Below are positions 32,517 through 43,207 of a stretch of DNA of 64,000 nt, in pieces. Positions within the stretch are counted from its first letter, which is position 1, and the number at the start of each line of letters is the position of its first letter. The notes below the pieces were generated by a model. That model had not been told where the DNA came from. It saw only the letters and a list, made by a program, of their open reading frames with translations, and ran no database searches. Location: assembly GCA_902651635.1 (NCBI GenBank), contig CACRSC010000472.1, positions 381,487 through 445,486 of the forward strand. Reading direction: 5' to 3'. The stretch comes from Mastigamoeba balamuthi (lineage: Eukaryota > Evosea > Mastigamoebida > Mastigamoebidae). A program made the translations under genes and the position numbers.

Positions 32517-34300
32517 TCAGTGGGCCTTGGACGTCTCCCAGATGTCCAGCATCGACATCGAGCGCTCCGCGTGGATCGCGTTGATCGCCGACGCGATCAC
32601 GGGCGCGATGCTGATGACCTCGATCTTGGGGCACTTCTTGATGTTCTCCTCCTGGCACATCGTGTCCGTCGTCCACACCGTCTTGAGCGGGGACGCCATG
32701 ATCCTGCAGCCCGACAGTGAGATATTATCTCCAATCTGGAAAATGAAAAACCAAGATCCCGAGGGGGAGAATTGTAATTTCCAGATTGTTTCTGGAAACG
32801 GACCTCTCGAGGGCGGCGCCCGAGAAGATGCCGTGGGTGGCGGCGGCGTAGACCTCCGAGGCGCCGAACTGCTTGAGGTGCTCGGCGGCCTTGCAGAGCG
32901 TGCCGGCCGTGTCGATCATGTCGTCGATGAGGATGCAGGCCTTGCCCGCCACGTCGCCGACCAGCTGCATCGACTCGATCTGGTTCGCCTTGACGCGGCG
33001 CTTCAGGATCGTCGCCATGCTCGTCACCCCGATGGCGTCCGCCACCCTCCTCGCGCGCGTCACGCCGCCGGCGTCGGGCGACACGATGACCATGTTGTCC
33101 CTGCGCGGTGACGTGGCGTCAGAAAATATCTTGCGCAATGGGGAAGATATTTTTCTCTGGAAAACTGGCGACCCCCGGCGGGTGCTGATGTCAGAGAGAG
33201 AGAGAGCGCACGCACCTCTGCTCGGCAGAGAAGGTCTTGAGGAAGCGCGCGGCAAACACGTGGGTGCCAGAGAGGTGGTCGTTGGGGATGTTGCCGAAGA
33301 AGCCCTGCGCACCCAAAGATTCGTGGAAGCGAGTGCGTCAGAAACAGGAGCGCGTTTTTAGCCCCGTCTGCATTGCGAGCCGAGCGAGGCCCGCATGCGC
33401 AGAGGGGGCAGAGGGAACGCAATGGGGAACTCGCCTGGATCTGGTCGCAGTGCAGGTCGACAAAGACGAAGCGGTTGGGCTCCATGGCGAGCAGCTGCTT
33501 GGCGACGACCAGCGCCGAGATGGGGACGCGCGCCTCGACCTTGCGGTCCTGCCTCGCGTAGCCGTAGTACGGGATCACCAGCGTCACCCTGGCGGCCGAC
33601 GACAGCTGCGCAGCGCACACAGTTTCAGTTTTAGCGGCGGCCCAGCAGATGCGGGCGCAGTGCCCCGTCGCAACCGGACAGACCGAGCGCTGGGGAGGGG
33701 GGAAAACTAAAAGCAGCTCCGGGGAGCTAAAAAGGAGACGCGGGGGGGAAGGAGGCACGCACGCGCAGCGTGTGGGCGAGCAGCAGGAGCTCCTGCAGGA
33801 AGTCGTTGACGTTCGGGGGGCACGTCGGCTGGATGATGAAGAGGTCGTGGCCGCGGACGCTCTCGAGGACCTGCGAGACAGCAGATGGGAGGGGTTCGTC
33901 GGTGAGCGCACACGGCATTGAAGAAAAAGCACACCGTGTAAAAAAAAAAGAGAGCAATGCCACGCGCTGAAGAGGCTCGGGGGCAGCGAGGAGGGAGGGG
34001 TGAGGCTGGGGGATGCGCACCTGCAGGCGGATCTCGCCGTCGCTGAAGCGGCCGAGGGTCAGCGGCGTGAGCTTGAGCTGCGGGTTCATGAGGTCGGCGA
34101 CGTCCTGCGCGAGCTTGTTGTTGGCAGAGCCCGAGACGATCTTGATCTGGTAGCTGCGCTCGCCACCCCCGGCGCACACACGGGGCCCCCCCGCGTCAGT
34201 GTCTGGTGTGCGCGGGAGTGGCAGAGTGGCGGCCTCTGGGCGGGCAGAGTCTCGGGAGGGGCGCTATAAAGGGCAGCAGCAGATGCGCGCACCCAGACAT
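32517..34300 (-). CDS. Ribose-phosphate pyrophosphokinase (PRPP synthetase)
   Basis: It makes PRPP from ribose-5-phosphate and ATP for nucleotide and cofactor synthesis. Exons: 34300-34293 (8 nt), 34153-34021, 33870-33763, 33605-33435, 33304-33216, 33100-32804 and 32703-32517; 330 aa. The family order is complete: [50 protein letters not shown], and the PRPP loop [13 protein letters not shown], then the ATHGIFSG and regulatory C-terminal text. The start exon ATGTCTGG joins at a CAG acceptor (34154-34155) to give [11 protein letters not shown]; this is inferred from phase and from the lack of another ATG. The intron after DQIQ (33434-33305) uses a GC donor (CAG|GCGAGT), fixed by the DQIQGFF motif. 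Two introns carry hairpins (32732-32788 and 33123-33153). Confidence 0.93.
32732..32788. repeat. Intronic hairpin in PRPP synthetase intron 6
   Basis: Arms CAATCTGGAAA (32732-32742) and TTTCCAGATTG (32778-32788), perfect over 11 bp. A GAGATATT octamer (32719-32726) lies just outside. All inside a 100-nt intron. Confidence 0.7.
33123..33153. repeat. Intronic hairpin in PRPP synthetase intron 5
   Basis: Arms AAAATATCTT (33123-33132) and AAGATATTTT (33144-33153), perfect over 10 bp with an 11-nt loop, inside a 115-nt intron. Confidence 0.7.
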
Positions 34301-34608
34301 CTTTGCTTCCGGTCTCGCTATTTTGCCTGCGTGCGTTCGGATGCTAAGCCGGGAAGGGGGCACGGACAAGGGGAGGGGGCTCGAGTGGCAGGGTGGGGCT
34401 TGGGTCAGGCCTCGGCACGCCGATGCGGGGAGAAGAAAAGAAAAGGCCTGTTCCTACGTCACAGAGAATCTAGATCGGGGGAGTGATGACGCAATTCCGA
34501 GGCAACATCGCGGATGTTCAAAACAAAGATACCGCAGATACGTGCCCCCCCGGTACTGCGCTGGTGCTGTGCTGTACAGGCGGCGGGAGCGAATAATGCC
34601 TTACTCCA

Positions 34609-36295
34609 TTACTGAACCGGGTGGATGGCCAGGGCGGGGGACACAGAGGGGCTGACTCCCGCGTGGATGCCCGCGAGGGACTCCCGGACCTTGTCCTTGC
34701 GTGCCTTGAGCAGGCGCTGGCTGGGCTGGAAGTACTTGAGGTAGCCGTCCCAGTCGGTGATCTTGAGCCCCGCCTTCTTGGCGATGAGCTCCTTGACGCG
34801 CGTCGCAAAGTCGGCGGGGTCCTCGCCCGGCAGCCTGTGCTGCGGCTCGAGGTACCACACGTCGCACACGACGGCCCACGACGTGAGCAGGTTGAACACG
34901 TGGCGCGCGAACGACTGCTCCTTCGAGTTCCAGTACATGTCGCAGAAGATCTTACTGTTGCGCGTCGGAAAAAAAACCGTTACGGAACCGGCAAACACAG
35001 GGACACTCGGGACACGCACTTGTACTTGATGGCGATGGGGCAGACCTCGACGTCGTCGACGAGCTCGAAGGCGCCCTTCTTGAACATGATGCAGTAGTCG
35101 TTGTTGACGCAGACGCCCTCGGGGAACATGAGCAGCGGGTTGTTGTTGACGTCGGTGATGTGCTCCTTGAGCTTGCGCGAGACAAAGTGCCTGTCGTTGG
35201 CGTCCCTGCGCTCGAACCAGAGGCACCCGAGACCCGCCAGCAGGCGGTCCTGGAAGAACCCGATGCCTCCGGGCTGCTTCTGCCCGACGATCGAGTACGG
35301 CGCGTGCTGCATCAGGATGGCGATGTCGAAGATGGTCGTGTGGTTAGACACGAACACCTGGTTCTGGCGGCGCCTGCGCAGCAGCAGCAGCAGTTCCCCC
35401 CCACGTCAGACAGAGAGGACGCGGGCTGGCCGGAACGCACTTGGGGAGCGAGCCGTGGAAGTAGACAACGCCGTTCCATGACATGACCCACACGGACGCG
35501 TAGAGCATCGTCAGCCTTTGCTGCACGCCAGGACGTGAGCGGCGACGGCTGGCCCGCAGCCCTCCCCTCGAGGGGGCCAGCGGGGTGGGGGGCGCGTACG
35601 AGGATCCGCTTGCAGCGAGCCTTGTCGCTGATGAAGAGCTGCGAGAGGAAGATGCCGCCAAAGACGATGCAGGTGCCGACAGAGAGGCCGAAGAAGCGCA
35701 GGGGCAGCAGGATGCCGTAGCGCAGCGCGATGCCGAGGATCCAGGTGGGCCAGAGGTAGACGTTCCAGTTCCACGGCCTGCGCACGCTGCTCTCGAAGCA
35801 CTGCGTGAACTCGTCGCGCACGAGCGACTGCATGCCGTCGGTCGCCACCGTGGCCAGGTCCACGAACCTGAACCTGCGGAGCCCGCCTCAGCGACAGCCC
35901 GGGCGTTTGGGGGCAAACTAATTCCAGTTGCCTGAGCGCAGCAGGCGAGGGGACTTCCAATACAGCAGAGCAGGCACAGGGGGGCATATCTAGATATGTG
36001 CGGGGGTCGCTGGCGGTAAGGGAAAACGAAACGAACCTCGACTTGACGTCGAGCGGCGACAGGTCTTCGAGGCGCTCCTCGGCCTCGTGCTGCAGCTCCT
36101 TCGCCTCCTGCTCTGTCGGCTTGCCAAAGAACGAGTTCTCGCGGCCCAGCACACTTGGCGAACAGGCGCGGGGCGCGTTTGAGAAAAAGCCAGGGAAATC
36201 CGTGCATGCCTTGTCGTGTCGTCCGCCTCTGTCTTGCGGCGAGTGCCCGCGGCGCCGCGCTTCGCCGGCGTCTTGGAGTCGTCCACAGTCAACAT
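34609..36295 (-). CDS. GPAT3/4-like glycerol-3-phosphate acyltransferase
   Basis: This ER enzyme acylates glycerol-3-phosphate or lysophosphatidate in glycerolipid synthesis. Exons: 36295-36210, 36153-36037, 35873-35600, 35520-35441, 35373-35020 and 34954-34609; 418 aa (430 if ATG 36331 is used). Two hydrophobic segments ([19 protein letters not shown] and [20 protein letters not shown]) precede the catalytic block: motif [10 protein letters not shown] (HxxxxD), motif [18 protein letters not shown], motif III MFPEGVC and motif [10 protein letters not shown]. After them, [23 protein letters not shown] and [11 protein letters not shown] match GPAT4-type C-termini closely. Intron 1 (36209-36154) has both a GC donor (AAG|GCATGC) and an AAG acceptor, so the N-terminal junction is the least certain. 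Divergent from panC with 118 nt between the ATGs used here. Confidence 0.87.
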
Positions 36296-36413
36296 TTGCT
36301 TATGTTCAGTGAGTGGCACGTTTTGCTGCAAAACGTGGCTGCAAATCTCCCCGAGCGGCGCAGCACAAAAATCAAGCTTTTTTCGTTTTGTGTTGTCTTT
36401 TCAAGATCCATCC

Positions 36414-37569
36414 ATGCAGGTTGTGTCGACGGTCGAGGAGCTCAAGGCGGCACGCGCCAAGCTGCCGCTCGGTGCCACTGTGGGGTTCGTCCCCACGATG
36501 GGGTACCTCCACGCTGGGCACATCAGCCTCGTCAAGCGTGCCAAGCAAGGCAAGCAAGACAGATCGCTCTTGTTCCCGCCCCTTCGCCTGCGAAAAATCA
36601 TAACAACGCAGCAACGCGCCTCACACTCAATCTCGCACACCACAGAGAACCAGTTCGCCATCGTCAGCATCTTCGTGAACCCCACTCAGTTCGGCCCGAA
36701 CGAGGACCTCGACAAGTACCCCAGGTACCAGCGACGACACCACCCCCAGCCCCGCACACGCTCAACGACGCTGGTCACTTATTCTGTGCTCCGTCCGGGT
36801 GCGGTGGGGCGACACATAGGAATCTCGAGAACGATCTGAGGCTGCTGCGCGAGGTCGGATGCGACATTGTGTTCACGCCCACGCCGGCGTCGATGTACCA
36901 GTCGGGCCACCGCACGTGGGTCACCGTCGACGTCGACTCGTCGGTCGAGTCGCAGCGCCGCCCCATCCACTTCCGCGGCGTCGCCACCGTCGTCCTCAAG
37001 CTCTTCAACCTCGCCCAGGTACCGACCACACACAATTCTAGAAATGACCTGAATCTGCTCCGAGATCCTTACAGGAAATTCCACAAAAATCTGCGGCTCA
37101 AATCTCGGAACCCTCCCCCTGTCCCCTACACCAGCCCCGCAGGTGCTACTTCGGGCAGAAGGACGCGGTGCAGTGCGTCGTGATCCGGCGCATGGTGTCG
37201 GAGCTCAACGTGCCCACCGAGATCGTCGTCTGCCCGACGGTCCGCGAGGAGTCGGACGGCCTGGCGCTGAGCAGCCGCAACACGTACCTGACGCCCGAGC
37301 AGCGCTCCTTCGCCACCGTCCTCCGCCGCGGCCTCCTGGCCGCCGAGGCCCGCATCGCCGCGGGCTCCCGGAGGCGCTCGGAGATCGTCGGGGCCGCCGA
37401 GTCGGTCGTGGCCGCCGAGCAGAGGGCCAGGCTCGACTACATCAGCCTCGCCAGCAACGAGACCGCCGTCGAGGCCGACGAGGCCGTCGCCCCGGGCGAG
37501 TACATCCTCTCGGGCGCCGTCTTCATCGGCTCCACCAGGCTCATCGACAACATCATCGTCCGCTGCTGA
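36414..37569 (+). CDS. panC: Pantothenate synthetase
   Basis: It joins pantoate and beta-alanine with ATP to form vitamin B5. Exons: 36414-36549, 36646-36724, 36820-37018 and 37135-37569; 282 aa, almost the bacterial length. ATP/pantoate motifs are present: [53 protein letters not shown] and ALSSRNTYL. Intron 1 (36550-36645) has a GC donor (CAAG|GCAAGC). Only this junction keeps the 13-residue spacing between LV and VSIFVNP seen in bacterial PanC; the upstream GT would lose four residues. Intron 2 ends in TAG. Intron 3 ends at CAG 37134, giving AQPRRCYFG, which matches the bacterial VQPDVACFG. The presence of introns shows it is a host nuclear gene. An intact copy implies the organism can make pantothenate. 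Confidence 0.93.
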
Positions 37570-37933
37570 CAAAAAGACTCGGTGGCGTCACCGAGTGCGT
37601 GGGGGGAAAATCGCTGTGGTGGTGGTATTTCTGTTTGTCGTCGGCCGACGACGACGAACCTCCTTCCCCCCTCACCCGTTTCGCTGCAACACGCACGCGC
37701 TGCACACCACCCGTGGGTGGCGTCGGCGTGCGCTGCGACCTCCCCGCAAATGAGTGGCACAACCAAGGAAACCGGATCCCCTCGTGCAGTGAACCGCTGC
37801 GGTTACGATAAGAGCCACGTTGTCAACTGACCACCTGGCCTTTTCGGACCCCCCTTCTTAATTCACCCCCCATCTCCGGGTGCTGCACCCCTCGGGACCC
37901 ATTGCGCACAATACGCATTCGCACCGCGAGGAC
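37570..37933. other. Intergenic region, panC to F-box gene
   Basis: 364 nt between two plus-strand genes. GC-poor patches are present but no TATA box, repeat or gene is recognised. Confidence 0.5.
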
Positions 37934-39622
37934 ATGGAGGGTCAGCAGCTCGAGGCGGACGAGACGGTCCTCAGCGTTGTCTTCAGCTTGGCCACGCGGG
38001 ACGACCCCCGCGGGGCTGCGCGGTGGCTGCTGCTGACCGCGAGCGCCGTCTGCAAGCTCTGGCACCGCGCAGCCCGCCTGCCACGCGCCTGGGACAACGC
38101 CGTGCTCCGCGCGCCCCCGCAGCCCCGCGAGATCGCCGCGCTGGCCGAGCGGATCGCGTGCGGCGCGCACCCGGCGAGGTTCTGCGCGACGCTCGTCGCT
38201 GCCCCGCACAGGAACAACGCGGAACCGATCCCGAGCGTCGAGTGGATCGAGGCCGTCGAGCGCCTGGCCCTCGCGATGCCCCTCCTGCGCGCCATGGACC
38301 TCGCGGGGCCCTCGCAGACGCTGTTCCACACCCTCGCCGGCCGCGGGGTGTTCGACCCCGCCGGCAGGCCCTTCGCCAACGTCGAGCACCTGCGGCTGCG
38401 GTGCTACCCGCTCGCGGCACCGGACGGCCCCGACCGCGACTCCCCGGTCCCCTGGGGCCGCTTCCCGAAGCTGCGCTCTGTCGGCGACGCCTCGCCCGAG
38501 GTGGTCGTGTCGCTCTCGCGCGGGCCCGTGCGGGACCTGCAGTCGCTGTCGACCGAGTCGCTGATGTTCGCGGCGGGCGCAGACCTATCCAACGCGTTCA
38601 GGGGGCTCAGGAGCCTCAGGGTGGCGGCAGCGCAGCATGTAGCCCTCTTGGTCAGGCTCCTGGAGGTGTGCGCGGGCTCCCTGGAGAGCCTCGAGGTCGC
38701 CGAAGTGCTGACCGTGGGCGGAAGCGAGCTGGCCAGCGTTCTGTCCCGCCTCCCGAGGCTCCGGGACCTCCGCCTGCGCCTCGCCGGGCCGTCGACCGAG
38801 ATGCTGCCGCAGCCCATGCCGCCCCTGAGGAGGCTGGACATTGTCGACTGCAACCCCAAGTCGGTGTGCCAGATGGTGCTCGACTGCGCCGCGACGCTGC
38901 AGCACCTGCGGGTGCACTACACCTCCGACATCGCCTGGGCGTTCAGGAAGAACCAGCAGGGGTTTCTCGCGGCAATCAACTGCGTCCACGAGCTGCGGTC
39001 GCTGGATCTCGGCCGACTGCCGGTCGGCAGATGCCTGGGCGCTGTGGGGATTCATCGCCACCTCGAGGAGCTGGCGTTCTTCGGAGAGCAGCTCCCCTCC
39101 CTCGATGAAATCCTGGAGCAGTTCCCGCACGTCCAGAGGATCACCCTGAGCTCCACCAGGCCCTCTGGCCACCAGCTGCAATGGGGAACCGAAGGCCGCA
39201 CGTTCCCCGAGGTGGCATACCTCAAGCTCACGGGGTTCACCGTGCTTGCGAGCGACCTGGCAACCGCCTCGGAGTGCTTCCCGAACCTGCGGCACCTGTT
39301 CGTCGAGTGCATTCGGGCCGGCGACAGTGCCGCTGCCGCCCAGGTGCTGTGTGACGCCGACAGGTTCCGGATGCTCTGCTCTCTGTTCGTCTCGGTGCTG
39401 CCGCCTGCCGCGCCCCTGCTCTTGGAGGAAGCAGGACCCTTCGGGTGGCTATCGGCCCTCTTCCGCGCAAGTCACAGCAGCACGCCCGCCAGCCCCCTGT
39501 GCGTGTGGTGGAGGCCCGACACCGCCGCCCTGACGCGCATACGCGAGACCCACTCGCTGTCGGACGAGTCGCGCTGGATCACGGGCTACAGAGCACACCA
39601 GGCGGCGGCCGTTGTACCGTAG
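37934..39622 (+). CDS. F-box/leucine-rich-repeat-like protein
   Basis: A single exon encodes 562 aa from the ATG at 37934; an upstream in-frame extension lacks an ATG. The N-terminus (VLSVVFSLATRDDP..LLTASAVCKLWHRAA..WDNAV) has the F-box pattern of a hydrophobic patch followed by VCKxWxxxA and a Trp. From residue about 120 on, repeated LR.L.L...P..L.SL and LRRLDIVDCNP segments fit irregular leucine-rich repeats. Such proteins usually act as substrate receptors of SCF ubiquitin ligases; the substrate is unknown. It is convergent with the RhoGAP gene, the two stop codons being 60 nt apart. It is one of the few intronless genes in the window. Confidence 0.68.
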   Translation: MEGQQLEADETVLSVVFSLATRDDPRGAARWLLLTASAVCKLWHRAARLPRAWDNAVLRAPPQPREIAALAERIACGAHPARFCATLVAAPHRNNAEPIPSVEWIEAVERLALAMPLLRAMDLAGPSQTLFHTLAGRGVFDPAGRPFANVEHLRLRCYPLAAPDGPDRDSPVPWGRFPKLRSVGDASPEVVVSLSRGPVRDLQSLSTESLMFAAGADLSNAFRGLRSLRVAAAQHVALLVRLLEVCAGSLESLEVAEVLTVGGSELASVLSRLPRLRDLRLRLAGPSTEMLPQPMPPLRRLDIVDCNPKSVCQMVLDCAATLQHLRVHYTSDIAWAFRKNQQGFLAAINCVHELRSLDLGRLPVGRCLGAVGIHRHLEELAFFGEQLPSLDEILEQFPHVQRITLSSTRPSGHQLQWGTEGRTFPEVAYLKLTGFTVLASDLATASECFPNLRHLFVECIRAGDSAAAAQVLCDADRFRMLCSLFVSVLPPAAPLLLEEAGPFGWLSALFRASHSSTPASPLCVWWRPDTAALTRIRETHSLSDESRWITGYRAHQAAAVVP

Positions 39623-39682
39623 TCTGGAAATAGGAACACATTGTTCGTTCGTCGTAATGGCAGAGCAATACACTGGGGGCGT

Positions 39683-42600
39683 TCAGGTGAAGATCGCTGC
39701 GTAGTCTTGCAGCATGAGCTGTACGATGTCTTTAGATTTGGTGATAAGGTAAAGCTGCTCCTTCGGCGTCACGTGGAAGGACGTCATCGTCTCGGTCCTC
39801 GGCCTCAGCACGCACGGGGCTAGCACACGCAAGCGCAGACGAAGCCAGCCGTTAGGGGGGACGAATAGCGGAGCGAACGGGAGGCGAACCGATGACGATG
39901 GCGAGGTTCTGGGCGCTCATCTTGTTCGTCGCCGAGAACTCGAGCACAGAGTAGAAGAACTGGAACAGGAACGTCACGAGGCGCTTGTACGTCGGCGGCA
40001 GCGTCTCGACGACGTCGCGCACGCTCTTGCGGACCGTCGACCCGCTCGTCAGGCGTCGCCAGCCCTCGTGCGTGAACGCGGGCTCGGGCAGCTCCGACAG
40101 GAACCTCTTGAGCACCTGCGCCACCTCGTGGGGCCCGTACTCGGCGGGGTCGATCTCCATCCGCTTGTTGAGCGCCGTCTGCAGGGCGACCACCTTGCTC
40201 AGGCTGCCGCTCAGCCTGAAGATGCCCTCGCGCTCGCGGCCGCCCCTCTCGGTGATGTACTGCGTGCACTGCCTGACGACGCCGGGGATGCCCGAGGGGT
40301 CCTCCTCCGACTCGACGAGGATCTCGAGCGGGACCGCGAACACACGCGCCTTGATCGTCGCCGTCCTGATGGCCGCGAGCAGGTCCACGGGCGCGTTGGC
40401 GACCACACACAGCGACTTCTGCTGCCCCACGTCGAAGCCCTTCTCCTGGTTCTCCGTGAACGTGATCGTCGTGTCGCGGAGGTCGTACACCGCCACCTTC
40501 TGCGCTCGCCACGAGTGAGTGGCCCGGATCACTCGCCCGCGGCAGGGCTCACCTTCTGCGAGCCGCTGGAGATGACCCAGCAGTCGGAGAAGAGGTAGTG
40601 CAGGTAGAGCGACGTCTGGTTGAGCTGCAGCGGCCTCTGCATCGCGCCGTCGCTGCCGAACAGGGCGTGCACGGGCCCCGACATCATCAGCGACCGCTTG
40701 GGGTTTTCCTGCACGCGACAAAGAGAATCAGAAACGCCTGGGCTCACGGCCGCCCCCCGCGGGCAACTGCACACTCACGTAGATCTTGAACGTGCTGGTG
40801 AGCTTCCCCGCGACCACGTCCTTGTACACCGGCCTGCTGAGGGACAGTTCAGCGAGGAGGAACGAACATCAAAGCTCACACAACCACCGATTGATTTTCG
40901 CTGCACATCTCAACAAACACGACCAAACGCTGAGCGCTTCAGCGCAGCGAAGGGCGCGGAGGGAAGGGGGGAGGGGGAAGGGGGTGTGCAGACGGGCGTA
41001 CAGGGAGGAGACCTTGGTGTGCCTCCTGAAGGACTTCATGGTGCCGTGGCGCATGAGCGTGTGCATGTCGCTGGTGCTGCTCGACTTCTTCTCCATCAGC
41101 GCCGACAGCGCGCAGTCGCTCGACGAGCGCTCCCTGAGCGTCCTGAGCTGCAGCAGCCTGCTGGCCTCCTTCCTCGACACGGCGGCGACGACCGTCGGTA
41201 TCGCCGTCTGCGCGTCGCTGGGGAACCTCCGGTGCGCCGCCGCCTCCTCCGCCCTGCACTGCTTCTTCCTGTCCCCGCTGCCGCTCTTGCGCCTGTGGTG
41301 CCCCGGCGACCTCGGCGGCCCCCCAGCGGCCCCCAGCGCCGCCTCCCCCGCGCCCGCGGCCGAGGGCGGGGGGTACGGGGGCGGCGGGATGTCGATGGCG
41401 GGCATCGAGACGGCCCTGCTGAGGCTGTCGGGCGCGTCGTGGACCACCATGCGCGACACGCGCGCGCCCGGAGGCGGCGTCGGGGGCTCGGCGGGCTCCG
41501 GGGGCTCCAGGGCGCCCGGGGGCAGCGACAGGGGCCGCGAGTCCGTGCCGCCCGGGCTGTCGTAGACGGGCGGCGTGATCGACGCCAGCGGCTCGGTGAA
41601 CGGCGCGACGCAGGGGCCCACCGACGGCGACCCGGGCTGCGACAGCGTCCCCGGCGACATGGGCAGCGCGGGCGAGTCCGAGCCCGTCTCCGAGCGCACG
41701 TGCCACGAGCGCCTGCGCATGTCGGGCGAGTCCGACTGCTCCGAGCTGCAGAAGAGCTCCGCGCGGGCCTCCCAGAGCGCCGCGCTCGTGATCGAGCAGA
41801 TGCTCTCGACCGTGTTGGCCACGACAGTCGCCGCGAAGCCCAGCTCGGCCTCCTCGGCCCGCAGGCGGTCGCGCGAGCGCGGCGGCAGGAGGTTCTCGAG
41901 GCCGTGCAGCCGCTGGGCCATGTCGAGCAGGTGCTGGGCGTAGTCGGGCACGTCTGCAGGGGGGGGGAGCGAAAGAAAACTGCGGTCAGCGGGAATCGAT
42001 CCTCCCCTGCGAGCGAAAAGGTGCCTTCTCTCAGCCGGGACCCACCCCAACGCGCCTCCAGCGAGGCACGCGCGCGGGCCAGCGCGCGGTACCTCGCCAC
42101 AGCCTCCTCGGACCACGCGATGAACGCCGCCGCCGTCCGCCAGCGGAACGGCACCGCCCGCTTCTCGGCCCCCAGCTCGAGCGCCGCCAGCAGCCTGCCC
42201 TCGACCTCGGCGACGCCGTGCGCCGCCGTCGACACCTCCGGCAGCCCCCGCTCGCGCCCCTCCTCCTCGACGCGCTCCAGCGCCGCGCAGTGCGCGCGCA
42301 CGGCCCCCGCGGCCGCGTCGATGGGCGCCAGCGCGTCGCTCAGCGGCGGCCGCCGCCAGTCGCGCGCCGCGTAGACCAGCGCGCCGCGCAGGAGGCCCTG
42401 CGCGTGCACCGCGCACAGGTCCGTGGTGCTGCCGTGGCCCCCGGGGGGCCGCGTGGGCGTCGCCGGGCGCGGCCCGCGGCCCGCGCGCCCCGCGCCGCCG
42501 GCGCTCGTGGCCGCGGAGGCGAAAAACTGCCGCGGCGACTCCTCGCGGCGCAGCGCCCCCTGCGGCTGCTCGGCGGCCGGCGCCTGCTTCGCGGTGGGCG

Positions 42601-42818
42601 CGGGCGGCTCGTAGTTGCACTCGCCGCGCCTGGAACCGGCGCGCGGGGCGTGTGAGCGGTGCGAGACGCGCTGGGAGGAGAGCGGGGGTGTTGTGCTTGT
42701 GGGGGGGATTAATTTGGCGGCCCGCGTACTCGTCAGAGTGGCAGCGGCGAGGGTGGAAGCAGCTGCGGCAGATCGGCCGCCACGGGTGTGACTCGAATTT
42801 CGTGCAGTCGCACCGCAT
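39683..42818 (-). CDS. RhoGAP protein with N-terminal MPRIP-like Cys/His motif
   Basis: Exons: 42818-42730, 42629-42046, 41953-41002, 40833-40779, 40708-40553, 40499-39890 and 39819-39683; 860 aa. Residues 3-27 read CDCTKF..HPW..ICRSCFHP..CH, a putative zinc motif like the N-terminus of MPRIP. A helical region (about 60-300) and a long Pro/Ser-rich linker follow. Residues about 560-640 (TSLYLHYLFSDCWVISS..VAVYDL) may form a PH-like domain. The C-terminal RhoGAP domain (about 640-850) has the arginine finger in REGIFRLSGS (Arg about 707), KRFLSELPEPAF, and NLAIVIAPCVLRP completed across the last intron (39889-39820, TAG acceptor). It would turn off Rho-family GTPases and so affect actin. Divergent from the ART-like gene over 389 nt. 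Confidence 0.85.
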
Positions 42819-43207
42819 GCTCGTGTTGTGGTGGCGCGGCGCACCCCCCTGACGTGCTGTGGGGCCGGTAAAGGGAGCGCGCGAGTTAGTTTTTACCCGA
42901 CAATATCTCCCGCACACAACAGAATATCTCATTTGAGCCCCCCACCCTCCACGAAACTGAGAATCATCCCCACAACGCTCCCGTCGCGTCTTCAGGGCGG
43001 CAGGAGGGCGACAGGCGCCGTGCCACATCTGAGTTGCACCGCCGGGTGGTATCAGCGAAAATATCTCAATTGTTCTCGTTTCCTTTTTTCCGCCGCCGCT
43101 GCCTTGACTCTTGGGGTGTGGCTGCTGTGCTTTGGTTATTTTTATTCTGTTGTGTTGTTCTTGTTGTCCTGCCGAGAGGCGTGCGTCTCAGCCACTGCGA
43201 CCTCCCC
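42819..43207. promoter_or_regulatory. Bidirectional promoter region with three AATATCTC motifs
   Basis: 389 nt between divergent start codons (RhoGAP and ART-like/ARM). AATATCTC occurs at 42902-42909, 42923-42930 and 43060-43067, all in plus orientation, each followed by CCC, ATT or AATT. No TATA box is seen. Confidence 0.5.

Noticed and set aside
34154-34179. PRPP synthetase starting at GTG 34179
   Set aside because: A phase-matched 8-nt ATG exon with canonical splice sites exists upstream; GTG starts are not expected for nuclear genes.
36536-36645. GT donor at 36537 for panC intron 1
   Set aside because: In phase, but it removes four residues and breaks the conserved spacing before VSIFVNP; the GC donor at 36550 keeps it.
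36414-37569. panC as recent bacterial contamination or transfer
   Set aside because: Three introns with this genome's splice style and codon use like the neighbours; an ancient transfer cannot be judged from one sequence.
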